From Tulasnella sp. 424 (taxonomy: Eukaryota; Basidiomycota; Agaricomycetes; Cantharellales; Tulasnellaceae), in NCBI GenBank assembly GCA_019633425.1, contig WSUB01000108.1, positions 1-64,000 on the forward strand: DNA of 64,000 nucleotides, in the 5' to 3' direction. The notes below the pieces were generated by a model. The model worked only from the letters and a program-made list of their open reading frames with translations, was not told where the DNA came from and did no database searches. This document shows, one piece after another, positions 21,896-33,800 of the stretch; within the stretch, counting starts at the first letter, position 1; every line of letters begins with the position of its first letter. Made by a program: the position numbers and the translations under genes.

Positions 21896-22407
21896 TTAGC
21901 AAGTCGGAAGGTAAAGAGCACCAACTGGGTAACCGGTCTCAGCGCAGTCATAGGAGTAAGCTGAGAAATGGGAATCAGTGAATCGTTCGAATCAATACTA
22001 ATGCAGTACTCACTGTTGAGAGTGTTTTGGAGGTCAGTGTAAGTATCCTCAGCGGCTTTCAGCTCGCAACTAGCGCAGGTAAAAACGACCGAAGCTGTGA
22101 TAGGCGAGCAAAGGCAGCTTAGCTCTTTTCCGCAGCTCTACGGGCTCATGTTCAGCGCTATACGAGATGGGAGGATCCGCCTATTTGTACTCACATCAAG
22201 GAGCGGCGTCAAGGGGCTGCAATAGAAGGCGCACGCACTTGAGGTCTGGCGGCGAGCCACCTCAAGCAAACCTGATCTCGGAACGGCGGCGGCGGTAGCT
22301 GGTAACGGCAGAGATTAAAATTACAGGTGCGATTTAGCTGCAGAACCGCAAGGTAACATACCTAGTGCTGCAGTAGCAACAGAGAATAAAAGGGCAGAGA
22401 GCTTCAT
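21896..22407 (-). CDS. Small secreted six-cysteine protein (99 residues), effector-like
   Basis: Four exons separated by GT-AG introns, each joined in phase 1: ATG at 22407, exon 1 to 22362, exon 2 from 22298, then two further exons ending at TAA 21896-21898. The protein begins with a signal peptide (MKLSALLFSVATAALA), has a Kex2-like RR at residues 31-32, and carries six cysteines in the mature part (Cys 38, 42, 58, 61, 84 and 99, the last residue). Cys patterns CAFYC and CASC are visible. A TATA box (TATAAAAG on this strand, 22505-22512) lies about 100 nt upstream. All three splice junctions keep the frame and the C-terminus ends on Cys, which argues for a real gene. Function unknown; small secreted Cys-rich proteins of plant-associated fungi are often effectors, but that is inference. 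Confidence 0.7.
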
Positions 22408-24235
22408 TGCTAGCGTTAAGGTCGAGGTCGTAATTCGATGGAGGATGAACGTAGAAGGATCGTCGACGTGAAGTGAGGGTACGAATCCATGTTGATACAG
22501 CTTTCTTTTATAATCCGGCCTTCGTCAATCCAACGTAACCACCGCGACTGTCGAACCCTACTTGATCAGCTGTCAAGACCAAACAACAAGTTATCCAGCA
22601 TGCCAACTTACCTCATTCAGCAAACCTTTGATGGCGGAAATCTGGGAATATAGGCGGGGGGTGCAGAATGAGCAAGGGAAATCAGGCACGTGAAGGGTTG
22701 CTAACGAAAAACCGCGCACATGATTCCTTGAAGTCGCCCAGGTCCTTGGGTCAGACTGGCTTGAACACAACCATAGGCTCGTTAAAGCTGCCTATAATTT
22801 TCTGATAATTATTGTATTTGGACAGCTCGAGATAAAGTTAATTTCCTTTAGCTAGGTCTTGAATTCGGTGGCAGTCGAACATCGTACCAGACTAAGAAAC
22901 TCGTTATCCGCCATGCTAATCCAGGTTTGTCTCCTAGGGCACGGCGTGACAGTGGAAAGCTAAGAATCGTGTTCGAGGGAAAGAATGAAAAAGGGCGATC
23001 AGGTAAGTAGGGACTGGGTATGTAATTCCGGAAGCGAATCTCACCCCCCTAAAGCTGCGGTGCGGGCAGATCGCAAAATAAAAATGGAATAAAATTCCAG
23101 TCAATGCTATGATAAACGTTTTCATACTATACAGCGGGTGTGAGCCTTGGGATAGCTTGACATGGTTTTCGATAATATAAACCGTCCAAGAGTTCGTAGG
23201 GAAAGTGGGTAGCCGCGGAATCACGCGCAAAGCTGTGAACTAAACAATTCAGGGAGGCAAATGAATCGCTTCTCGAGAGTCACTTGAAACCTTCATTTGA
23301 TGGAGCAGAGTGCGACGAAAATAGAGTCATGGTCGATTGACTGCGGTCGATGGGGGTCTGGGAAACTCGTGCCTGGCTGGGCAGGCGAAGGGCCGACGAA
23401 GTCTTTGCTCGGTTATCCGCATCACGTCTCGACACGGAAAGATGCATTCACTCGAGGAAAAACCTGGACGCATCGTACGACTGACCGCAACGTCGGACGG
23501 GAGCCGCGCAAGCCTCATGCTTTGGGCTACTGTAGTATTTCACTGTTACCGGGGCTCCTGAAGATTTTCAACGGACGTTCCGAATCCATAAGGAAAGTGG
23601 TCTAAATCCGGGCTCAAAAAAATTCAATGGGACATGGGACATCCGGTAACACCGAATACTACAGTACTGTTGGCTGAGCGACGGAGCGTTTGTGCGAGCT
23701 CCAGGTCGATGGCCTTCGGCTCACAAACATTGAAAAGTTCTTAGAAGCGAGGACGCCGGGGCTGGGCTTTGTCGACTTCAAAAGTACGGCGTGGCATAGT
23801 TATTACAGGACTCGAGGGGAAGTGGAGCTGTAATTTGGCCCGGGGGGTGGGTGGAACTTCCATCCTAAGGTAGACAGGTTTGCCTATTCTATAGTAGCGA
23901 GGCAGGGACCATGAATTCCATCGATGTGAAGACACATTCTACCACTCAGATATTCCATCCGTCCCTCTTGTAATGGCTCGATCACTTCAAAAATATTCCG
24001 TGTACTGACTGCCTTTGCATTCGTGTATGTTTTCGTTCGGGCTTATTCTGCAGTCAAGTCGCTTTCGTAGCGCGGTACCGTTCCACAGCGGTCGACCGCC
24101 TGGAACGTTTCGTTGTGGGTGTTTGTTTTCGGGGGGCCTCGCTTTCGGGCATCGCGGCGCCTAATCCGGGCTTAATAATCAGAGCGAAGAAAACATGCCC
24201 TACAGGCTATCTATACAAGACCTAGTTTTCGGATC
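22408..24235. other. Intergenic upstream of the retrotransposon
   Basis: Mostly featureless. On the minus strand near 23125 there is a short signal-peptide-like start (MKTFIIALTGILFHF) preceded by a TATATTAT run, possibly a relic of another secreted gene, but no further exons could be found. Confidence 0.35.
22505..22512 (-). promoter_or_regulatory. TATA box of the secreted Cys-rich gene
   Basis: TATAAAAG on the minus strand about 100 nt before the ATG at 22407. Confidence 0.5.
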
Positions 24236-24240
24236 ACATC
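24236..24240. repeat. Target-site duplication, left
   Basis: ACATC, same as 34649-34653. Confidence 0.85.
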
Positions 24241-24318
24241 TGTAAGTCGCGCGGATTAGATAAGCGACTCACGAGAGTATTCCGTCTTGTTTCAGATTTC
24301 TTAGTTCAGTCACAGAGA

Positions 24319-24417
24319 NNNNNNNNNNNNNNNNNNNNNNNNNNNNNNNNNNNNNNNNNNNNNNNNNNNNNNNNNNNNNNNNNNNNNNNNNNNNNNNNNN
24401 NNNNNNNNNNNNNNNNN
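24319..24417. other. Assembly gap (99 N) inside duplicated LTR edge
   Basis: The 78 bp before the gap (24241-24318) are repeated exactly at 24418-24495. Confidence 0.95.
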
Positions 24418-24814
24418 TGTAAGTCGCGCGGATTAGATAAGCGACTCACGAGAGTATTCCGTCTTGTTTCAGATTTCTTAGTTCAGTCACAGAGAGTTCA
24501 GTGGCCGTAAGATCTTTATAAGAGAGAATAGCTGCCGTACAGTGATACAGATCTACCCTACTTATATACTAAGAGCGGAATCGTATCGCGGTCCGGCAAT
24601 ACTAGAGAACGCGTATGCCATTCAATAACCGGGGCCGAAACAGAATCATATCATAGTCATATACTAGTCATACTAATCATATTAGGATCGCCTTCGGCTA
24701 AAGAAAGCTTGGCGTTAGTAAGGCATAGTTCGCTTTGGGGAAAGTAGGAATCGGTGAGCGAGCGTCGATCCTCTGAGGTGAGACGAACCGTGGGACCGAC
24801 GCCTCGACCTCACA
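24418..24814 (-). repeat. 3' LTR (397 bp)
   Basis: Identical by eye to 34252-34648. Carries the last 39 codons and the stop of gag-pol. Confidence 0.93.
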
Positions 24815-27800
24815 TTCGCCCTCCTGGCTCGAGTAGCGAGACATAATCAGAGAAGTATCTGACTTACTTAGTTCAGGTTCATATTCATATCCCCACTCGT
24901 CAGGGGAATCTTCTCCAGGATGGGGCTCATAATGGGAGAGTCTTCGACGGTAAGTCCGATCATGTTCAGGGCGATTTCTAAGCAATCGTGGATTAGGTCT
25001 TTCCCGATTCGGAATGACGCGCCCTCCAGCTAACTCACCACCAGACGTAGGAGTACTGAGAGTGTTCGATCCACTAGTTCGCGCCATAAGTAATTCGCGC
25101 GTCTTGAGTTCTTCAAGCTCGCGACGAAGTCGGACGTTTTCCGCAGCGAGTATTTCACCGTGATTGGTAGAGGTGACCGTTGTGAAAGTGTTGCTACTAC
25201 CTGCATCCGGAATTGGATGCGCGGATAGTCCACCTCCCATCGTAGTGATCTGATTAGGACCTCCGCTACCCGTGACAGTAGAGTCACTATCATTCCTGGG
25301 ATAGGGAGTACCGGGGCGAAGGTATCTGGTCTTGACAGGCGACTTGAAAGCCACGGCCCTATGGACACTGTTGCGAGCCCTGCTAGCGCTACTGGAAGGG
25401 CTACTGGCCATGTTGCGAAAAAGGCTCCTTTTGATCATTTTTCTCCCGATCTCGTTGACATCCAGCTCCTTTTGGCTCCTCTTCTCGGCGACCCAGCTGG
25501 CGACGCTGATAGTGCTGTCTTTGGCTAGCCAATCGTCGTACCCCGCGGGCTTTGCGAGGACCCTGGTGAAAGACTTCCCTTCATCCTCCGCAACTAGGCG
25601 GATGGCGAGGTTCGCGTCGTAAGCGTAGAAATCGTCGAGTTCATCGTCGGTGAATTGGAAATTCATGTAGGATGGGTTGAGTAGCGAATTCGAATCGTAG
25701 TATGTCGAGAGCGTATCGTTAGCTGGTTCACGACTCTTCCAAGCAGATAGAAGACCATATTTTATATTCCAGAACCTCATCGCTCCGCAGTAAACCTCAA
25801 CATCGCTCGGAGGTTCGGCCTTGCCGTTCGGCAACGATTCGATATTGTTGACGCCCATAGCTTCGCAATACGGCTGCAAGATTTCGGCTTTGATGACGTC
25901 TCGATGTGTCATCCAGGTGGAGTCTCCACTCGTCCAAGCGACTTTGAATAAGGCTTCCTTTCCTTTTCCGTAGTGGCTTACGATTTTATCGACGAAATAT
26001 TCCCTCGGCGCGCGCTGAAAAGCGGATAGTTGTTTCAGATCTCGCCCGGGGAATCTCCTATCATCGTTCGGGATGTGAGGCCGGAGAAGCGAAGCATGAA
26101 ATACGGGATGTACTCCTCGACGTCGGAGTTCACCAGGCAGGTCTAACTCATAAGACGCTCCAGGAGACTTTACTACTTTAATTCGATATGGTCCAATATA
26201 TTTTGGGACCAATTTACGAGATCTACCTTTCGGTAAGTTCAGATTTTCGGTGCTGAGGTATACCAAATCGCCCTCCGCAAATTCGGATGGTCGACGGTGT
26301 CTATTTGCGTAAGATGTCTGATATACTCTTGCAGCTATGACCGCGTCATGAGCCGACATTATAGCGTCTTTCATTCGCTGAGCGAACTCACGCACTCCAG
26401 GGTATTCGCTGTCGTTTTCCCAAATCATGGGATCCGGCGTACGTCCGTAAGTCAGGAAGAAAGGCGAGAATCCCGTCGTGTCTGATCTTGCAGAATTAAT
26501 AGCGAATTCAATAGCAGGTAACTTTATCGCCCAATCCTTCTGATCAGGAGATACGCACTGTCTCAGCATTTGAACCATAGTTTTGTTTACGCGTTCCGTA
26601 GCCCCGTCAGTCTGCGGGTGATAAGCCGTCGACATTTTTAATTCTACACCAATTAGTTTGTGCAAATGTGACCAGAAAATGCTCGTAAATAACGAGTCTC
26701 TATCGCTAACGATCCTTTCGGGTAATCCATGCAATTTGTACACCGAATCGAATACAACTTCGGCGACGTGTTTCGCACGGTATCTTTGATCGGTTGGTAC
26801 TAAGTGCACTAAACAAGTTAAGTGATCTATGATCACACATATCATATCAAATGAGCCATGCCTGTTCATAGAAGATGGCAATGGTCCTACGAAGTCGATT
26901 CCTATCGATTGCCAAGGTCGGCTAGCTATTTCGAGCGTTTTGAGCAATCCGTACGGTTTCGTTGTTTGTGATTTGGACGCGCGACAAACAGGACAGCTTT
27001 CGCAGAAATCGGTCACGTCGGTGAGCATTCCTTTCCACCAGACGTGCTCCCTGAGATATTGTAGCGTCTTTCGTGCGCTAAGATGAGCCAGTACTGTATG
27101 TGCGTGCGTCATAATTATCTCCCTCAGTTTTCGTTTTCCTACGTTAACATCGGGTATGCATAATTTTCGTCCTGAGTTGTTCACTTTCAGGTAAAGTAAT
27201 CCTCCATCGTATTCGAAGTTTCGATACTGATCCGGAGAATTCATTATAAGTTTGAACAAGGAATCTTTGCCGTAATTTCCCCTTATTTGAGCGTAAACGT
27301 CAATCCCTTCAGCTCTAGAAACCAACGAGGCCATCGGTTCTGGCGTCATGGGTACCTCCTCGGACTCGGAGGTTGAGGTCCCCATCTCTCCTAAACCGTT
27401 ATCTTCGGCTTCGGCTAAGGTAGGTACCTCTAATCCTAGTTCGACTTCCTCCGAAGGTCGCGGTATTGATTTAGGAGTCAGCGGCGGGTCCGTCGTTATC
27501 TTCGGCGGCTCCTCGCCCTCCAGGCCGCGTAGTCGTAGCTTCACCCTCTTGGGTCTAATACTATTTGGTTCAGGGTGTACGCGTCGCATGGCCTCCGAAC
27601 CGTTCATTCTTGATCTTGGCTCAAAAATAAGCTTTTTATGTTTATTCACGTACAGCCTTTCGAAGTCGTGATCTCGTCGTTTTATTGGCTTAACGACTCT
27701 GCCGGAACGAGTTTCCAACATTTCTTGAGCCGGGATTATCTCTTCCGACACATCAGAAGTGTATTCATCATCGTTTGTTTCGTATCTGTCAGCGTCGTCG

Positions 27801-30800
27801 GGACCCGCCGTTAGACCGTCTTGCGTGGCCTCGTCGACCGTATTCGTATCGGGTTCCGTGCCATCTATATTGGGTTCGCCGCTTCTTATCTTTAGCGCTG
27901 ATCGGTCCAACCGCCGGTTTTCCTTATCTTTAACCTTTAGCGCCGGCCGATCCATCCGTCGGTCTTCCTCTTCGTCTCCAACGGAGATGCCAGACAACCC
28001 TAATCTATGGAACACGGATACTCCCGTGTCAACCGTTCCTGGCTCACCCATTCTAAGCGCCATGGAACTGAGGGCCATTGATTGGTTTAATTCGTCCAAG
28101 TCGCTGACGAATTCGCTCTTAGCTCTCACGGTTCCTTTCGCCTCGTTACCGTACATTCTCGATAAGGCATCGGAGAGCTTATTAGCTTTACCAGGTAAGT
28201 AACATATATCGAAATCAAGCTCGCAAAGGAATTCTAACCATCGAGCTTGTCTCGGCGACAAGTTCTTTTGCTTCATAAGGTATTCCAAGGCACGATGGTC
28301 CGTGAATATACGGAATCGTCGACCGTATAACATGTGCTTGAACCGTTTCAGCGATTCCACTATCGCTAACAGTTCTCTCTCATGTGTAGGATAATTCTGT
28401 TGGGCCGAATTGAATTTACCTGACCAAAATGCGATGTTCTTAGCGGTTTCCAGATCCTTACCCTGGCTTAGATGCCCGCCGGCGCCAGTTAGGCTTGCAT
28501 CGCACGTAACGTTGATCGGAGGTGCGTTTTTACTATCATCTATATCCGTTCTGTACTTATTTCGATGTTCGGATACCATAGATTTAATGGCATCGAAAGC
28601 TCGTTGTTCTGTGGGTCCCCACTTGAACAACTTCTTAGAACCGGTGAGTGGCGTCAGGACCGCCATCGGTATTCTAACGTTCCTTATTCCGTTAGCCAGG
28701 TATCCTACCGAACCCAGGAATCCAGATAGTAATTCCTTATTGGTAGGCACCTTCCATTTCTCGATCGCGTCCACCTTGTTCGGGTCCATTTTGATCCCTT
28801 GGTCGGTAATCACGTGTCCTAACAGGACGAGTTCTCTCGCGAAGAATTTCATCTTGTCCCAAGATAAGTAGAGCTTTTCCCTTCTCAGTATGTCAAGGAC
28901 GATTCTAACGTGTTTTATGTGATCCTCGACAGAATCCGAATAGATCAAAATGTCGTCTAGATAAACGTCCATGAACACGCCGATGTATGGCGAAAAGATA
29001 TGGTTCATTAACGCTTGGTACGTAGCTCCGCCATTACAGTCGCCCTGCTGTAACACTAAACTCTCCATCGTCCCATCAGGAGTGTTGAATAGCGTTCTAT
29101 GGACATGTTCGGGTACGACCCGAATTTGCTCGTAAGCGTCTTTCCCGTCGATCAAACTGCGGTACTTGTGTTTTGCGGCGTTGCGTAACATCGTTTCCAT
29201 ATCCGGAAGAGGTGAGGATAGCTTCACCGTGTTCGCGTTTTGTTCTCTTTTGTCGACGACGGTTCTGATTCTTCTCTTTCCGTCCGCTCCAGGCTTGGGT
29301 TTCCAGAGGATTAGTAACGGTGAGGCGTTGCTACCAGCAGAGACTCGCCACCTACCGCTTTTAACGTACTGATCCCTCTTTTCCCTCCATAAAGGTTTCA
29401 TAGCGTCTGGACATCTCGCGGGTCGGTAAGAGTATATCTTACTTTCGTCGATAAGCGGTATCCGATGGTTTACCGCTCTTAGCGGAGGAAACGGGGTATC
29501 AGTGATGTCTTTGCACAAATCCCTAGCTTCCTCTTGTAGTTGTCGTCGTAACTTCTCGAATTGTTCTTCTAATACATCCGCTGCTTTCGACGGAACAACG
29601 GATACTTGTCTCCCTTGTATGGGGGCTGCTTCATTCGTCCCCAAAGCGACTTGAGACGGATGAAATCCTATAGCAACCTTATACTGGTATAGGAAGGGAG
29701 TACCTAAGATGATATCGTATTCGTCGAGGTTTATAACGTCGAATCTTCTAGCTTGTTTCACGTTCTGATACGAGAAATCGACGTCCACGCAACAATTCAC
29801 TTTCGTTCGAGACCCAGTGGTTGCAAGCTGAACCGGGAGTGGTTTATTAAGGATGGATGTAGGTAGGTTAAGCTGATCAACAAGCTTTGTAGAAATGAAA
29901 TCTGCGAGAGAACCGGTATCCACGAGTGCTCGAGCCGGTGAACCGTTGATGAGGACTTCGACGACGATAGGATGAGGTACAATTCGTTCGAAGTCCTTGA
30001 CACGAGCTGAGTTCCGCTCAACCCTGTTGGTGGAGTCCTGTGTCAGTCCTTGTTTCTTTTTCGGACGACGTTTCGAAGTGAGACCCGGAGTACTCACCAT
30101 GGACGATGACAAGAACGTAGGTGCTGCAATATGGGATGGAAGGCTTGAAGGCCCGGATGGCTGATCATCGCCTAGGTAGTATTCGTATGGATCAGCGTCC
30201 TCAAAGTCGCAAAGATCCCAATCAAATCCTTCTTCGGCGTATTCGTCGAGCTCGTTTCCTTCGGAAACAGAGCAGTCAGACACGCTTACCAAGCCAGGCA
30301 TATCGCCCAAATCATCAGAACATTCTGAGCGCTCGACCAATGCGACCGGGCTATGTTGCCTGCTGGCACTCATCGTATAGGGTCTGGGGCTCCTGCGAGA
30401 CCAGGTCTCGGTAGCAGTATCATAGAAACGGGATTGCTCACCGCTATCAGACTCATTTTCGTCGCTTGGGTAAGCGGGTTCGGCCATCTCCAGAAGACGG
30501 TAATCTTCGATCCCGCCAGTACTACCGACGATATTAGCTGTCACCGGTGGAGGGATCGACGACGAAGAGTTCAGGTCAGGGCCGGAGTCATCGGTATTGA
30601 CAAAACACCGTAACGAACCTTGGAGGCCATCGAACTCATCGTCGGTAAAATCGAATACGGCAGTTTCTTCGCCAAGCCATTGTCCGATATCAAACGACAA
30701 GTCCGACGCCAGGTGTTCCCAGAGCATAAGACTTCGTTGCGTAAACGAATCTTGGACCCACCAGGTACCTGGGGAACTCATCGTGATGGCGAATCGGTTG

Positions 30801-33800
30801 CTGCTCCACGGTCTAACGTGAGCGTTGTTGTGATATCTGTCGGTATCCGTCGGTGCTGAGTTGTAGAGGGCTGACCGGATGCGGTCGTACGTCGCGGAGC
30901 GCCAGTAGACGTGGCTGACGATTCCATGAGTATCCTTTAAGCACTCGAATGGAAGCAGGTACTGAGGATTAGCGTCACCCTTTCGTTCAGGTATTTTCCT
31001 CAGGTCCACAACCCCGAAGAACTCCGGGTATTCCGTCAGGCGAATCTCGAATTGCGTTGTGGTCTGGGTACGAAGGATCAGACCGGCGTTGGGTTCCTCC
31101 AGCTTAGCGATTAAGCGCTTGTATATTCTGGGCCAGAGGTAATCCCAGTTCAGGTTCCCTAGACGGAAGTCAGAGGCGACCCGTTTCAGTATCTTTTCAG
31201 CGACATCGTCGACGGAAACGTCTCCTTCGAGAGAAATCTCGAATCCCCGCCTAGCGAACGTGTCTAACGCATGAACGAATCGACCAGAGCGCCTTGCGTA
31301 CACTCTGTATCGTCGATTGTTATCTTGACCAGGTTCAGGTACGATGAGTTCCGTTTCCGGGCCCAACGGCGCCTCGTTCAGCTTCCTGCTCAGATCCCAA
31401 CCGAATTGGATCGCCGGGTGGATTGGCATGGAGTGATCCAATATCTCGATGGGGTTGCTGACGAGGTCTGTAAGCGAGGGATCAGAAGGGGGCGCAGCTA
31501 TAACGCTGGAGGGACTCGAGTCACCGAATGGGCTCGGGCCCGTTTGCTTCAAAGGACGACGGCGTCTGACGACGATTCGTGGCGGCGGTACTGACATGCT
31601 GAGTAGCGAGATGGAGTTGACAGACGACAGTAGAGAGTCGATAGAGGGAAGGGAGATAGCTCCAACGGATGGACGTATCGTTTTCTTGTCGGGGCAATCC
31701 TTCGCGAGGTGACCTGGCTGTTTGCAATGGAAGCATTTATTCGCGGCCCGGAGCTCGTCCTTTTCGGCCTTTGAAAGTCTATCCTTCCTGAACTTAACAT
31801 CCCTGTCTCTCACCCGCGCAACGGGTTTCTTCTCGGACAGACCTGGATCGTTACTAGCGGCACCGACTTCACGAGGGATCTTTTTCCATTTGAGACCCCG
31901 ACCTCGTTTATCATGCCATCGTCTAGGCCTATCTTTCCTTCTTGTAACGCGTTTATCGTGCTTGTCAATCGCGCTCGACGTGTTCAACGGTTTCGAGGCG
32001 CGCCTATCCTCATTTTTCTTAAGAGTCTCCGCCATCTCGAATCGTTCGGCGGTTACCTCTAATTCAGCTAGTGTGCTGCTTTCAGGATCCATTCCTGCTT
32101 TCGCCCATTCGACCCGCAGATATTGATTAGATCCCTCCCAGTATTGGAGGCGTATCTGCACATCGCCGACATCCGGTAGACGGTGTCCCAACGTCCGTAA
32201 TTCCCTGAGGAACTCGCGAGTACTACGATTTCCCTGAACGCAGCGATTGAATTTGGCTCTCATCTCGCTGCGGAAGTGGATCGGGAAACAATGGTTGAAT
32301 AACGATTTCAGGTAACTGTCTACGTCCCATTTCCTTAGATCCACTGCAGCGAACGTCATATAGTGGTTCCCGGCCTTTCCGGTCAAGAACCGCTTCATCG
32401 CCATCATCTTGTATTTCTCGGGTACGTCATTCACCTTTATCCAGTTCGTAAACTCGACTACGAATGTCTCGAACGTTTCCAAATGAGCACGCCCGTCATA
32501 AGCTGACGGTTCTGGGTACTTTATTGTCTTAGCCAGTGTATTACGCTTCTTACTATCTCGTTTATACTTCTTGGTTCGCCTTCGACGAGATTTTTGGTGC
32601 GTCTCAGCACCTTCGTCCGATGGGGATGAAGACGAATCAGAGCTTTCTTCCGAATTCGTAGAGGTATCGCTTCCGCTCGAAGAACTAGACGAGCTCGAAT
32701 CCGACGAACTGGAGGATGGAGACGAATCGTCCGGTGGTCCTCTTCCACCACCATTACCATCTTCCGTGATATCCGATCCTTCTCGCCACGCCTTCAATTT
32801 GGCTTCTTTATCATCGATCCTCTGCTTCGTATATTTGCTTACTTTATGCGCGCCGGACTTTCGCTTGTTATCCTTATCCCCTTTCCACGCTTTAGCCAAG
32901 TACCCACCACTAGGTAGCTGCTTCAGCGCTCTGATTGGGGATGCGTCGGGAGCCCGTCTTTCAACCGAAGGCTCTGGCGTTTCGATCCACTGAGTGAGAT
33001 CAAGATGACTCCTTGATTTGGGTTTCTTATGTCTATTCCCTTTCTTGGGTTTGGGCTCGTCTCTCTCGACTACATGCCCGTCATCGTCATCTGCCATTCT
33101 GTCATTCTCTGCGTAGATTCTCGCTTGTTCCTTCTCTGCGAGTTCCTTATCTAACCTTATTTGTTCCGTTTCATCGGGGCGAGTACCTGGCATCCGGGCT
33201 TTTCCCTTGATGTCGTACGAGCTATGCGCTGGACCTGAAGCGTCACCTTTACGCCTCTTGTGATGATGCTTGTCTTTACGATGCTTCTTTCCTCTAGATG
33301 CCATTAGATGAACCTCGCGTCCTTTCCTCGATTCGAAATTTTCGAGTTCCTCGACGCGCTCAATCATGCTTCTCGCTCCCGGGCTAAGGGCGACATCGCC
33401 GACATCGTGCGTGTATTCATTGTAACCTAAGTCGATATCAGAGAAGTCTAGGACTTCTTCGTTACGAGGCTGTGCATCGTGTTCGAGCAAACTAGCGAAT
33501 GTACTACTAAGGAACAGCGAAGGCCCAGAGATCTGGTACGGTCGCTCTGGGGTTCCAGGGAAGCTCGCAAGACGCGCCATCGGATGTCTCGTCCCATCTT
33601 CTCCTATCATGTATCCGAGACGCGTTGCGCGTCTTTCGATCGGGTCCTCGTCATCGCTCATCTGAAGTTTACTTCCATCGTTCTGACTGTTAGGGACTAA
33701 CAAGTCCTTGGCGGGAATGTCATCCGCCGCATCAACCGGCACGGCTGGGATAGGGGTTCGATCCCCTTCATCGGGTTTCCCCGGCGTCCGAAGTTCGTCT

